From assembly GCF_016861845.1 (NCBI RefSeq), contig NZ_BOLV01000019.1, forward strand, positions 1 to 47,163: a stretch of 47,163 nt of DNA. Reading direction: 5' to 3'. The notes below the pieces were generated by a model that saw nothing but the letters and a program-made list of their open reading frames with translations, had not been told where the DNA came from and did no database searches. Both the position numbers and the translations under genes were made by a program. Positions within the stretch are counted from its first letter, which is position 1. Each line of letters begins with the position of its first letter. This DNA comes from Lacticaseibacillus suilingensis (GTDB lineage Bacteria > Bacillota > Bacilli > Lactobacillales > Lactobacillaceae). Below are positions 7,637 to 18,482 of the stretch, one piece after another.

Positions 7637-9093
7637 TAGTTCGCACCTCCTGGGATTTGGTCAACATAATCATTTGCCTGTTCAAAGGCATCCGCCGCTT
7701 GCAGCAAGGTAGCTTCATCGAACTGCTTACCGATCAGCTGCAGCCCCACTGGCATGCCTGCCACAAAGCCAGCCGGCACGGAAACCGCTGGCAGACCAGC
7801 CAAGTTGACCGGAATGGTCAGGATATCATTCATGTACATGGTCAAAGGATCGGTGACTTTTTCGCCAATCTTGAAGGCTGGCGTTGGGGTCGTTGGCGCA
7901 ATGATGAAGTCATAGTCGGCAAAGACTTGATCAAAGTCGCGGGAGATCAACGTCCGTACTTGCGCCGCCTTCTTGAAGTAGGCGTCGTAGAACCCGGCGG
8001 ACAAACTGAAGGTCCCCAGCATGATGCGGCGCTTGACTTCTGGGCCGAAGCCTTCAGAGCGCGAACGCACATAAACATCTTCCAAGTTCTTCACATCTTC
8101 GGCGCGGAAGCCATACCGAATGCCGTCGAACCGTTGCAGATTCGAGGAGGCTTCTGAGCTGGCAATAATGTAGTAAGCCGCCACGGCATACTTGGTGTGC
8201 GGCAGCGACACGGTTTCAACAGTGGCACCCAGCGCGCGGAATTGATCAGCGGCTTTTTGCACTTGCGCCGCCACCGCCGGATCGACCCCTTCACCAAGGT
8301 ATTCACTCGGCAGACCAATCTTCATGCCTTTGATGGATTGGCCCAGTTTGGCCGTGTAATCTGGCACCGGGATATCGGCGGTGGTGGCATCTTTGTCATC
8401 ATGGCCGGCAATCACATTCAAGGTTAAAGCCGCATCTTTCACCGTGCGGGTCAATGAGCCCACCACGTCCAGGCTAGAGGCAAAGGCAATGACGCCCCAG
8501 CGGGAAACTCGACCATAAGTTGGTTTAAGCCCGACAATGCCGTTAAAGGCCGCCGGCTGGCGAATTGAACCGCCAGTATCCGTGCCCAACGCCATCGGCA
8601 CTTGGCCTGATGCCACTGCTGCCGCGGAGCCGCCTGAGGAACCACCAGGCACGCGGGTGTAATCCCAAGCGTTTTTGGTAGTTTGGAAGGCGGAGTTTTC
8701 CGTCGAGGACCCCATGGCGAATTCGTCCAGGTTCAGCTTACCAGCTGTAATCGCGCCGGCGGCCTGCAGCTTGTCCACCACTGTCGCGTTGTATATCGGC
8801 ATGAAGTTGCCCAAAATTTTGGACGCCGCGGTGGTTTTGAGGTCTTTGGTGACAATATTGTCTTTAATGCCTACTGGCACGCCGGCAAAAGGCTGGTCGG
8901 CTGGAATGCCGGCTTCATCGATGGCGGCAGCCTGCTTCGTGGCGGCTTCCTGGTTCAAAGTCAAAAAGGCTTGCACGTCAGCGTCCACTTGCTCAATGTT
9001 GGCAAAAGTGGCCTTCAGCAAGCTGCTGGCGGTTTGGCTACCATTGACCAGTGCTTCATGCACTGAGGTGAGATCTTGCTTCAAATAAGTCAC
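7636..9093 (-). CDS. gatA: Asp-tRNA(Asn)/Glu-tRNA(Gln) amidotransferase subunit A
   Basis: The 485-residue amidase-signature subunit hydrolyses glutamine and channels ammonia to GatB. The Ser-cisSer-Lys triad is visible: Lys77 in GVPVGIKDN, Ser152 in [12 protein letters not shown] and Ser176 in [12 protein letters not shown]. Length is typical. It starts two bases after the gatC stop and overlaps gatB by one base, so the three subunits are coupled in translation. Confidence 0.97.
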   Translation of the reverse strand: MTYLKQDLTSVHEALVNGSQTASSLLKATFANIEQVDADVQAFLTLNQEAATKQAAAIDEAGIPADQPFAGVPVGIKDNIVTKDLKTTAASKILGNFMPIYNATVVDKLQAAGAITAGKLNLDEFAMGSSTENSAFQTTKNAWDYTRVPGGSSGGSAAAVASGQVPMALGTDTGGSIRQPAAFNGIVGLKPTYGRVSRWGVIAFASSLDVVGSLTRTVKDAALTLNVIAGHDDKDATTADIPVPDYTAKLGQSIKGMKIGLPSEYLGEGVDPAVAAQVQKAADQFRALGATVETVSLPHTKYAVAAYYIIASSEASSNLQRFDGIRYGFRAEDVKNLEDVYVRSRSEGFGPEVKRRIMLGTFSLSAGFYDAYFKKAAQVRTLISRDFDQVFADYDFIIAPTTPTPAFKIGEKVTDPLTMYMNDILTIPVNLAGLPAVSVPAGFVAGMPVGLQLIGKQFDEATLLQAADAFEQANDYVDQIPGGAN

Positions 9094-9095
9094 GC

Positions 9096-9392
9096 TTAGT
9101 CGTCCTCCTTGTCAATGATGGATGGCACTTGGATCAACGTCCCCTTCTTGGTTGGGACATTTGCCAGCAAGTCGGCGATCTTAGTGTCGTTATGCGCGAC
9201 ATCTTCGCGCATAACGTTTTCAAGGTGGATGCTTTGCGTCGTCACTGGCACGTCAGTCGTATCAACGGTTTCCAGCTGCGCGACCATGTTCAAAATCTCA
9301 TCCAGCTGATTGGTGTATTGCTGCAATTCATCGTCGGTAAAAGCCAACTTGGCCAGTCCGGCAACATGGGCAACACTCTCTTTTGAAATCAT
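9096..9392 (-). CDS. gatC: Asp-tRNA(Asn)/Glu-tRNA(Gln) amidotransferase subunit C
   Basis: The 98-residue GatC is the small clamp that wraps around GatA and GatB. The family pattern appears as [16 protein letters not shown] at the N-terminus and a C-terminal [19 protein letters not shown] region. The start is the ATG after GGTAGGGAG; 12 in-frame codons upstream lack a site. First gene of gatCAB. Confidence 0.95.
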   Translation of the reverse strand: MISKESVAHVAGLAKLAFTDDELQQYTNQLDEILNMVAQLETVDTTDVPVTTQSIHLENVMREDVAHNDTKIADLLANVPTKKGTLIQVPSIIDKEDD

Positions 9393-9441
9393 GTTCTCCC
9401 TACCTTCTTCTGAGCGGCTTGACCGCACAATTATTCAACTT

Positions 9442-9450
9442 AGTTTACCA
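9442..9450 (-). promoter_or_regulatory. Candidate extended -10 promoter of gatCAB
   Basis: TGG plus TAAACT lies 50 bases before the gatC start and follows the camS terminator. The same ATGGTAAACT string occurs in the xpt promoter. No good -35 is seen. Confidence 0.45.
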
Positions 9451-9499
9451 TACCCACCGGCAGTGCGGGCACGCCGGCCGGGATTTATGCTGGTGCCAA

Positions 9500-9527
9500 C
9501 AAAAAAACCAGGTCGCCCTGGCTTTTT
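9500..9527 (-). terminator. camS terminator
   Basis: GCCAGGGCGACCTGG on the minus strand folds into a CCAGG/CCTGG stem followed by seven T residues, directly after the camS stop. Confidence 0.8.
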
Positions 9528-9528
9528 C

Positions 9529-10677
9529 TTAGTAGCTGCCAAAGACATGGGTGTAAAAGTCTTTGCTGCTGCTTTCCCGCGAGACAAACGCCTGGATGCC
9601 TTGGGTGGATTGAATCGTAATTTCGATTTTGACCCCGCTTGGCAGGTACTTGCTGGCAGCGTTCGCCACGTATTGGGTGAAGCTGTTGAGCTCTGTGGCG
9701 CCGTAGAACTGGGTGTTAATGGTGATGTTCAGCCCGGTCAAGGCGTTATCACTGTAATGCGCCTGCGCTGTCACCCCGGCCAATGTTGGGAAGAAGTTTT
9801 CAACATTCGTGGTGAAGTTGTCAAAGTCCGTCGATACGGTTTTGTTGATGGGCTTTTTGTTGTCTACCGTTGGCAGCACTTCGTTTTGCTGATTGACTGG
9901 CGTCCAATCCGCCACATCGGTCCCAGACTTGGAGACCACATAGTCAAAATACGTGCCACCGACGAGTGAATCCGACCCGGCGAGCTTGTACAAGGCAATC
10001 ACGATTGGGGTATCGTTGTTAACGCCGCTCATTTTCCGCACCCGCGCGACGACTTCCTTGGCCATGGCTTTACCTTGGGTCGTCATGTCCGCATCGCTGA
10101 TGTGTGTTGTATAAGTCGCGCCATACTTTTCTTTCTGGTAGTAATCGTCAGCGTTCATGCCGAGGGCAATCGCCACCCCACCTAGGCTCATGTCACTGCC
10201 AGATTGGGTCATGTAATCCTGTTCCACCATGGTTTCTAGGTACATCGGGTTACGTTCAGTTTCGCCGGTTTTGCCGTTGTCTTTAGGGTTCAAACCTTGG
10301 CTGTCGTCACTTTTACGCGCGAGCCATTTTTTGGCGGTGCTGGTAGAAATCAGCTGGCCTTCCTCGAACACGTACTTGGAAGTTGAGAACTGCTTTTTGG
10401 CGATGTCCTGCAAACCATTTTCCATGCTCTTGATGTTGAAGCTGTTGCCGCCTTGTTGGTTGGTGGACAGCTGCAGCCCCCGGGCACTGGAGGTTTTATA
10501 GCGGCCATTTTGAATGACGCCTTCGTACATTCCTGAATCCACCGTGCCGGTGGTGGTGTAGCCTTTGCTGGAGCCGCTGGTACTGCTGCCGCTGCCAGAG
10601 TCAAAGCTCAGCTTGCCGCAAGCGGCCAAGCTGATGGCGGCGACTAGGATCAAGGCCGCTGTGAGTGCTTTTTTCAT
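9529..10677 (-). CDS. camS: CamS-family lipoprotein
   Basis: This 382-residue lipoprotein belongs to the CamS (YerH) family, named for the staphylococcal lipoprotein whose signal peptide yields a sex pheromone; the mature protein's function is unknown. The signal peptide ends in a lipobox LAAC at about residue 20, followed by a Gly/Ser-rich linker and the CamS domain (MYEGVIQNGRYKTS onward). The ligA-camS adjacency (15-base gap) matches the pcrA-ligA-yerH order of Bacillus. It closes the pcrA-ligA-camS unit with its own terminator. Confidence 0.92.
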   Translation of the reverse strand: MKKALTAALILVAAISLAACGKLSFDSGSGSSTSGSSKGYTTTGTVDSGMYEGVIQNGRYKTSSARGLQLSTNQQGGNSFNIKSMENGLQDIAKKQFSTSKYVFEEGQLISTSTAKKWLARKSDDSQGLNPKDNGKTGETERNPMYLETMVEQDYMTQSGSDMSLGGVAIALGMNADDYYQKEKYGATYTTHISDADMTTQGKAMAKEVVARVRKMSGVNNDTPIVIALYKLAGSDSLVGGTYFDYVVSKSGTDVADWTPVNQQNEVLPTVDNKKPINKTVSTDFDNFTTNVENFFPTLAGVTAQAHYSDNALTGLNITINTQFYGATELNSFTQYVANAASKYLPSGVKIEITIQSTQGIQAFVSRESSSKDFYTHVFGSY

Positions 10678-10692
10678 GTCAAATGCCTCGCT

Positions 10693-12720
<2,028 letters not shown>

Positions 12721-14961
12721 TTAATCGGTTTGCTTCACGATTGGGGCAAAGGCGGCCAGTAACCGCTTCACGCCCATGTCTGGAAACGCAATGTCGAGTT
12801 CTTGATCATCACCGGTGCCGGAAACTTTGACAATCGTGCCAATGCCCCACTTCTTGTGCGCGGCCTTGTCGCCCACCGCCCACGTGGTTTTACCGGCCGC
12901 CGAATGCGGCGTTGCCACCACATGGGCTTTGGTGCCTTGTGGATGGCGGCTGAAGGTTGGCGTGACCGCCCGCTGGGTCCGATTCAAGAACGGAATATCA
13001 GACTTCGGTGCGGCTTGGCCGGTGGTTGCCAGCAATTCCGGCTCAATTTCGTCAATAAAGCGGCTTTGCGGATTGTTCTGGCGCTGACCATACAGCATGC
13101 GGGCATAGGCATTACTGATATACAGCTTATTCTTCGCCCGGGTGATGCCGACATAGGCCAGGCGCCGTTCTTCTTCCATTTCACTTTCGTTCATGGCCGA
13201 GCGGCTCAGCGGGAACAGGCCTTCTTCCATGCCGACCAAAAAGACCACTGGAAATTCCAAGCCTTTGGCAGCGTGCAAGGTCATCAATGTCACTTCCTGG
13301 GCGTCTTCTTCAATGTCGTCTTGATCAGACACCAAGGCCAAATCGGCGATGAAGTCGACGAACAAATCGCTTTGCTCATCTTCGGGTTCATAACGGGCAT
13401 CGAATTGCTGAGTCACTGAAAGCAATTCCTGCAAGTTTTCGATGCGGGTATCCGCCTCAACCGTCCCGGCATTTTTCAGCTGCGGCAGGTACCCGGTATT
13501 ATCCAAAATGCCTTCCATCAGCTCGGTAACACTGCCACTGGCGCGTTTGTCCGCCAGCTTGGCAATCGTTTCGCCAAAGGCCGCCAAACTCGTTCGCGCC
13601 TTGCCTGACACCTGGGAAAGTTCGGCGTTTTGCGCCGCTTCCAGCAGCGACCAGCCGTTTTGGCTGGCAAAAGCCTGCAGTTTCTCCAGCGAAGTGGCGC
13701 CAATGCCGCGCTTGGGTTCGTTGACAATGCGGTTGAACGACATGTCATCATCCGGATTGATCACCAAGCGGAAGTACGCCAGCGCATCGCGAATTTCCTT
13801 GCGGTCGTAGAATTTATGGCCGCCGACCATTTTGTAAGGAATGTTACTTTTGACGAAGGCTTCTTCAATCGCCCGCGACTGAGCGTTGGTGCGGTACAAA
13901 ATCGCAAAATCGCCATAGCGCCGGTGGTGATCCGCCATTTCACCTTCGATGGTTTTGATGACGAAATACGCCTCGTCCAGCTCACTTTGGGCCCGATAGT
14001 AGGTGATTTTGTCGCCGGTTTTATTTTCCGTCCACAGGGTTTTGACCTGGCGCTTTTTGTTGTTTTTGATCACGTCATTGGCGGCTTGCAAAATAGTTTT
14101 GGTCGAGCGGTAATTTTGTTCGAGCATCACCACCTGGGCATCCGGGTAATCCTTTTGGAAGTCGAGGATGTTTTGCATGTTCGCCCCGCGCCAGCCATAA
14201 ATACTCTGATCGGCATCCCCGACCACGCAGAGGTTGCGATAGCCATCCGCCAGCATGTGCACCAGCTGGTATTGGGCTTCGTTGGTATCCTGATACTCAT
14301 CGACATGAATGTATTGGAACTTGCGTTGATAGAATTCAAGCGTTTCCGGTTCCTGCTTGAACAGCATGATGGTTTGCATAATCAAATCATCGAAATCCAG
14401 CGCCTGATCAGACCGCAGTCGTTTCTGGTATTCGGCGTACACACTGGCCGTCACCTGTTCAAACGGGGACGCCGCCGCTTTCGCGTAATCTTCCGGGGTC
14501 TGCAGGTCATTTTTGGCATTGGAAATCGTACTCAGCAAAGCTTTCGGGTCGTAACGCTTCGGGTCCAGATTCAAATCAGCCAGAATGTGCTTGACCAGCG
14601 TCTTCTGCTCAGCGGGATCAGCGATGGTGAAAGCACGGTTCATGCCTAATTTCTCAATGTCACGGCGTAAAATCCGCACGCACAGCGCATGGAAGGTTGA
14701 GACCCAGACATCTCGGGCTAGCTCCGGATCTAGTAGTTTACCGACCCGTTCCTTCATTTCTCGCGCCGCTTTGTTGGTGAAAGTAATGGCCAAAATGCGC
14801 CAGGGGTTAATCCCCTTGTCTTCAATCAAATACGCGATTCGATGCGTCAGCACCCGAGTTTTCCCGGAGCCAGCGCCGGCCATAATCAAAAGGGGGCCTT
14901 CGGTGGCTAACACCGCCTCAGATTGTTTGTCATTCATGCCTTGCAGTAGGGCTGTTGCCAT
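12721..14961 (-). CDS. pcrA: ATP-dependent DNA helicase PcrA
   Basis: The 746-residue UvrD/Rep-family SF1A helicase functions in repair, plasmid replication and transcription-conflict resolution. Walker A AGAGSGKT (28-35), the ITFTNKAA motif Ia, Walker B DEYQDT, GDADQSIYGWRGA (motif III), the QNYRS motif and a late VTLMTLHAAKGLEF and AYVGITRAK are all present. The C-terminal tudor-like tail (about 690-746, GDKAAHKKWGIGTIVKV) is the RNA-polymerase-binding type. First gene of pcrA-ligA-camS. Confidence 0.98.
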   Translation of the reverse strand: MATALLQGMNDKQSEAVLATEGPLLIMAGAGSGKTRVLTHRIAYLIEDKGINPWRILAITFTNKAAREMKERVGKLLDPELARDVWVSTFHALCVRILRRDIEKLGMNRAFTIADPAEQKTLVKHILADLNLDPKRYDPKALLSTISNAKNDLQTPEDYAKAAASPFEQVTASVYAEYQKRLRSDQALDFDDLIMQTIMLFKQEPETLEFYQRKFQYIHVDEYQDTNEAQYQLVHMLADGYRNLCVVGDADQSIYGWRGANMQNILDFQKDYPDAQVVMLEQNYRSTKTILQAANDVIKNNKKRQVKTLWTENKTGDKITYYRAQSELDEAYFVIKTIEGEMADHHRRYGDFAILYRTNAQSRAIEEAFVKSNIPYKMVGGHKFYDRKEIRDALAYFRLVINPDDDMSFNRIVNEPKRGIGATSLEKLQAFASQNGWSLLEAAQNAELSQVSGKARTSLAAFGETIAKLADKRASGSVTELMEGILDNTGYLPQLKNAGTVEADTRIENLQELLSVTQQFDARYEPEDEQSDLFVDFIADLALVSDQDDIEEDAQEVTLMTLHAAKGLEFPVVFLVGMEEGLFPLSRSAMNESEMEEERRLAYVGITRAKNKLYISNAYARMLYGQRQNNPQSRFIDEIEPELLATTGQAAPKSDIPFLNRTQRAVTPTFSRHPQGTKAHVVATPHSAAGKTTWAVGDKAAHKKWGIGTIVKVSGTGDDQELDIAFPDMGVKRLLAAFAPIVKQTD

Positions 14962-14996
14962 AATATCGTCCTTTCACCGGTGCATAATCTTGTTTC

Positions 14997-15005
14997 ATTG
15001 TACCA
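14997..15005 (-). promoter_or_regulatory. Candidate extended -10 promoter of pcrA-ligA-camS
   Basis: TGG followed by TACAAT lies about 36 bases before the pcrA ATG. The -35 region is weak. Confidence 0.4.
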
Positions 15006-15040
15006 GAAACACGCGTTCGATTACAGCCGCTCGGCCGCAT

Positions 15041-15086
15041 AAAAACGGCTTCACACCGGCTTTTGGCCGTGGTGAAGCCGTTTATT
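15041..15086. terminator. Terminator after the DUF438 gene
   Basis: AACGGCTTCAC pairs with GTGAAGCCGTT, with an inner GC-rich pairing around TTTT. On the minus strand the stem is followed by TTTTT, 11 bases beyond the DUF438 gene's stop. Confidence 0.85.
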
Positions 15087-15096
15087 TTGTGATGCG

Positions 15097-16614
15097 TTAC
15101 AGCCGCTTTTCACCTTCCAAGGCGCGAATGTCGGTCACATCTTGATTGACCTCTAGGCACCCCAGGTAGTCACCGGCGGGATTGTGAATGGCGAAGTAGC
15201 GAATATACAGCATGCGGTCCCGGAAGTGAATCCAGAAATCGGCATGGTCTGCTTTGCCGCTATGGAAATCAGCCAAAATCGCCTTCACCTTGTCCACCGA
15301 TTTCGGTGGGTGGCAGTCTACCACCAAACGGCCAATCACGGCAGTGGTGCGCGGAAAGACCCGGTGGCCGTTGTCCGAGAACCAGCGCACGGTGTCCGTG
15401 GCATCCACAAAGGTCAGATCCACTGGCAGCAGCCGCAACACATTGGTGAGCTGATCGAGATCAAAACTCCCGGTAGGCAGCACCACCCGCGCCGGGTGCG
15501 TGCCATCGATTTCCACCCGGCCATCACTACTGTCAGAAGTGGCGGCGCCGAAAGCGACAGGCCCGCGGTGGCGTGGCTTTTGCACCGAAATGCGGGGACC
15601 AGTGCTTTCGCTCGCCTCGCCTTGGCCAGCCTGCAGCTTAGCCATCACTTCCGGCGGGGCCACGGGCATCGGCACATCCTGGTGAATTTGACTCAAAATG
15701 TCGCGGTCGGTGGGTTGCGCCGGCCGCTGAGAACCGAGTTGCTGGCTGGTGGCTAAAGCTTCCGCCTGGGCGTTCAATTCCTGAGCGAGTTTGGAAGGCT
15801 TAGGTTTTTGCTGGCGTTCTTCCGCAGTGGGTTGCCATGGCAACGGATCGGGAATCAGGGTGTAGCCAATCGGCCCGCTTTCGGCCTGGATCATCCCCCA
15901 GTCACTGGGGGTGAAAACCTCCAGCACCATCGGCAGCATGATTTCTTCTTCCTTGAAGACCATCTCATCGACTTCTTTGGCCACTTTTTCGATAGCAGTT
16001 TCCGCCTGGTACCGGTCGCTGACTGGCGGCGTCACCGCACGCTGCGCGGCTTTGATCCACTCGCGAATTTCATCATCCACGCCCCACATCACTTTTGGCG
16101 GGGCGGTAATGCCATACTTGGTCATCAACGGAAAAATCAGGTTTTCTTTCCGTTTGTAATGCGCATCGATTTTACCCAAATCCGCCAAAGCGTTCTGCAG
16201 CCGCTGCAGCAAAATCGCATCTTCAGTGGGGTCGGTTTTGGCGCCGGCGCTGGCTTGCTGAATCCACTTCTTCAGCGTCGGCAGCAGTTCATCATTGATC
16301 AGTGATTCCAGCACCACGTTTTCCAGCTTCATCACCTGCACTGGGTGGCCAGGGATTTCGGCCATTGGCGTTTTCTGGTTGGTGATTTTGCCGCGGAACA
16401 CCGCGGCATGGACATTACACAGGGTTTGGATTTCCATCGGGTTCAGACCGCTGGCAATTAGCTCGCGCTCGGCACCGGTGATTTCCGCCACGTCGACCCC
16501 GTCAAAGGTCTCGTCAAAGATTTGCTTGGCGGCTTCAAAGTCGCCGCCTTGGTGCAGCATCTGCAGAATTTCGACAATCTTCTTTTGCCGTTCTACGGCG
16601 TTTTTTTCAGTCAT
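15097..16614 (-). CDS. DUF438 / hemerythrin-like / PAS sensor protein
   Basis: The 505-residue soluble protein combines DUF438 (about 10-80), a hemerythrin HHE-type four-helix domain (about 85-265; GHPVQVMKLEN, HYKRKENLIFPLM and EEEIMLPM supply His and Glu ligands), a Gln/Pro/Ala-rich linker (about 270-385) and a C-terminal PAS domain (about 390-500; TFVDATDTVRWFSDNG, TAVIGRLVVDCHPPKSV). Relatives are thought to sense oxygen, NO or iron state, without a settled output. It has no DNA-binding or kinase domain. Its start overlaps the DUF1858 gene by 8 bases and the trio ends at a terminator. Confidence 0.88.
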   Translation of the reverse strand: MTEKNAVERQKKIVEILQMLHQGGDFEAAKQIFDETFDGVDVAEITGAERELIASGLNPMEIQTLCNVHAAVFRGKITNQKTPMAEIPGHPVQVMKLENVVLESLINDELLPTLKKWIQQASAGAKTDPTEDAILLQRLQNALADLGKIDAHYKRKENLIFPLMTKYGITAPPKVMWGVDDEIREWIKAAQRAVTPPVSDRYQAETAIEKVAKEVDEMVFKEEEIMLPMVLEVFTPSDWGMIQAESGPIGYTLIPDPLPWQPTAEERQQKPKPSKLAQELNAQAEALATSQQLGSQRPAQPTDRDILSQIHQDVPMPVAPPEVMAKLQAGQGEASESTGPRISVQKPRHRGPVAFGAATSDSSDGRVEIDGTHPARVVLPTGSFDLDQLTNVLRLLPVDLTFVDATDTVRWFSDNGHRVFPRTTAVIGRLVVDCHPPKSVDKVKAILADFHSGKADHADFWIHFRDRMLYIRYFAIHNPAGDYLGCLEVNQDVTDIRALEGEKRL

Positions 16615-16837
16615 GGCCCTCTACCTCAAATCCGGCTTGCGTTAGCGTCTCAATCAACTGGGCCAGCGGAATGTGCTTCATCTTAGCCCCTTTTTCCAGC
16701 GTCATGAAGCGGCCCACCGTGTTGAGTAACCCCGGCTGGGTCACCCCGTCCAGCCCCATCTGCACCATAATCGGGACGATATCGGGATGGGCCGCCACCA
16801 AATCGTGGACCGGCATGGTTAAACTAATTTTGGTCAT
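16607..16837 (-). CDS. DUF1858 domain protein
   Basis: The 76-residue protein is a stand-alone DUF1858 domain, recognisable from ISLTMPVHDLVAAHPDIV and the GRFMTLEKGAKM segment. DUF1858 domains often occur fused to or next to hemerythrin/DUF438 proteins and have been linked to redox or iron-sulfur biology, but no reaction is known. It overlaps both neighbours: 14 bases with the exonuclease gene and 8 bases with the DUF438 gene, so translation of the three is likely coupled. Confidence 0.85.
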   Translation of the reverse strand: MTKISLTMPVHDLVAAHPDIVPIMVQMGLDGVTQPGLLNTVGRFMTLEKGAKMKHIPLAQLIETLTQAGFEVEGHD

Positions 16838-18146
16838 GCGGCGCTCCTTTCAAACTGCGGGCAAAGACCTGCTCAAACTCCGCCACCAAAGCCTCTGGCG
16901 CCACGGGGTGGCCTTCCAAGTACGCGTACAAGGCGTGGGTCGTCACCGCATCATACAACGCGCCATGCGCCAACAAACTCAGGCCCAGATAATGCCGATA
17001 CCGAGTCAAACTGACTTCCGGCGTGCCTGGCATCGGCCCCACCCGCTTGGCGAGCTGCGCCACATCAATCAGGCGCCCAGCCGTCGGATACAGGTCAAAC
17101 TGCCGCCGCAGTACCGGCAGGTCGCCGCCATGCATGGAAAAACCCAGCAGGACATCGCTGCCGATAAAATCGATAAACTGGCGCGCGGCTTGATCGGCGG
17201 GCAGGCCATAGGTTTTGAGCGTCGCCTCGTGAATACCAGTGACGCGCTGGGAATAGACATTTAAGCGGTGCTTGGCGGGGACTTTAACGAAGACATTGAA
17301 GGTGTCCACAATGTGCCCGGCGCGCACTTTCACTGCCCCGATTTCAGTGATAAACATCCCTTCATGGACATTACCGCTGGAGAATTCCAGGTCAAACACC
17401 GTGTAATCCTGCACGCTACCTTCATGGTACAAAGTCGGCTGTTCTTGGCGGACAAACGCCGGCCGCTTGGTGCGGGGAAAATGGCGCAGTTGCAGCGCCT
17501 TGGCGCGGGCTAAGACCTCTTGCTGCTGCCCCACGCCGGCGCGACCATCCCGACTTTTCTCGCCGACCACGACTGGCGTCATCGCCCTGCCTTGGAAGCC
17601 AGTGGCCCAAGGCTGCGCCATCGGTTCAAAACTGGCTTTGACCCCCACAGTGGCCAAGAGCTCTTTGGTGCTAACAGCCACTGGGCCGTAAAGCGTTGCC
17701 TGCACATTCGGCGCCTCTGGCTCTAGCCGCCACTGGTGCATGACAGCTTGGACCGCAGCGATTTGGTTGTAGACCTGGCGCACCGCAGGCCAGTCTGCCA
17801 CGAGCACTGGCGGCAGCGCCGTGGGATCACGTAGCGACAAGGTATAAGCATTGAGCAGCCGCCGGAGCACCCGGTCGGCGGCTTGCTTGGGCTTGGGTGC
17901 GGTGGGCAAACAGGCCATGGCGTTGAGCGCTGGCAAAGCCGGGACGGCGTCGGGCCAGAGACAGGCCAAATTGACCATGAGGCCGGTTGCTTCATCCCAG
18001 GTGGCGGCGGCCTGCGCCGGCGTGCCGCCGCTGAAGGCGGCCAACGCCGTCAGGGCTGCTTGCAGGCCGGGTAGCCAATCCCCTTCGGCCAGCGGGGCTT
18101 GCACTGTTTTAATGACTGCTGCTTGATTCATTCCTCCACGCTCCAT
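16824..18146 (-). CDS. DEDDh 3'-5' exonuclease with an unrecognised N-terminal half
   Basis: The 440-residue protein ends in a DEDDh exonuclease domain (about 250-420): FDLEFSSG gives the first Asp and Glu, GFSMHGGDLPVL the second Asp, and HGALYDAVTT the His and final Asp, so all catalytic residues are present. The first 240 residues are Ala/Pro-rich and match no family I know. The domain resembles DNA polymerase III epsilon/DinG-type exonucleases. The start is unsettled: the first ATG (18146) has no ribosome site, whereas the ATG at 18131 has GGAGGA directly against it. A weak promoter (TTGCCC, 17 bases, TAATCT) would begin the transcript almost at 18146. Confidence 0.8.
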   Translation of the reverse strand: MERGGMNQAAVIKTVQAPLAEGDWLPGLQAALTALAAFSGGTPAQAAATWDEATGLMVNLACLWPDAVPALPALNAMACLPTAPKPKQAADRVLRRLLNAYTLSLRDPTALPPVLVADWPAVRQVYNQIAAVQAVMHQWRLEPEAPNVQATLYGPVAVSTKELLATVGVKASFEPMAQPWATGFQGRAMTPVVVGEKSRDGRAGVGQQQEVLARAKALQLRHFPRTKRPAFVRQEQPTLYHEGSVQDYTVFDLEFSSGNVHEGMFITEIGAVKVRAGHIVDTFNVFVKVPAKHRLNVYSQRVTGIHEATLKTYGLPADQAARQFIDFIGSDVLLGFSMHGGDLPVLRRQFDLYPTAGRLIDVAQLAKRVGPMPGTPEVSLTRYRHYLGLSLLAHGALYDAVTTHALYAYLEGHPVAPEALVAEFEQVFARSLKGAPHDQN

Positions 18147-18183
18147 TCAGGTTCAGATTACCCAAAAAAAGGGTTGAGGGCAA

Positions 18184-18279
18184 GTGGTGGCCAGCGCTTG
18201 GAGCCTCGCTTTGCGAGTCTTCAAGTCGCGGCTTGTTCTAAGCCAACCAAGACCGTTGGCTAAGAACAATTTCACCACT
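18184..18279. repeat. Intergenic multi-hairpin element (copy B)
   Basis: Outer arms AGTGGTG and CACCACT enclose two hairpins: CTTGGAGCCTCGC with GCGAGTCTTCAAG (two mismatches, TTT loop, 18198-18226) and TTGTTCTAAGCCAAC with GTTGGCTAAGAACAA (one mismatch, 18233-18269). The TGGAG-containing hairpin resembles those at 30385 and 42392. The rest of this 335-base gap holds only the purB terminator. Confidence 0.55.
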
Positions 18280-18425
18280 GAGCCCCTGCCTGCTTCGGTG
18301 GTCCTTGCCTACCGTGGCGGTAAACTGAACCATTCACCTGAGCGATTTGGGCGCGGCAAATGTCAGCACTCATTTCGGTCTTTCATGAATCCTTCCCTCC
18401 TAAAATTCCGCCAACGCCGAGGAAA

Positions 18426-18473
18426 ACCAAAAATCGGCAGCCATTCTTGCTGACACAAGAACAGCTGCCGATC
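18426..18473 (-). terminator. purB operon terminator
   Basis: On the minus strand ATCGGCAGC pairs with GCTGCCGAT, with an inner TTCTTG/CAAGAA pairing, followed by TTTT. Confidence 0.9.
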
Positions 18474-18482
18474 ATTTAGAGT

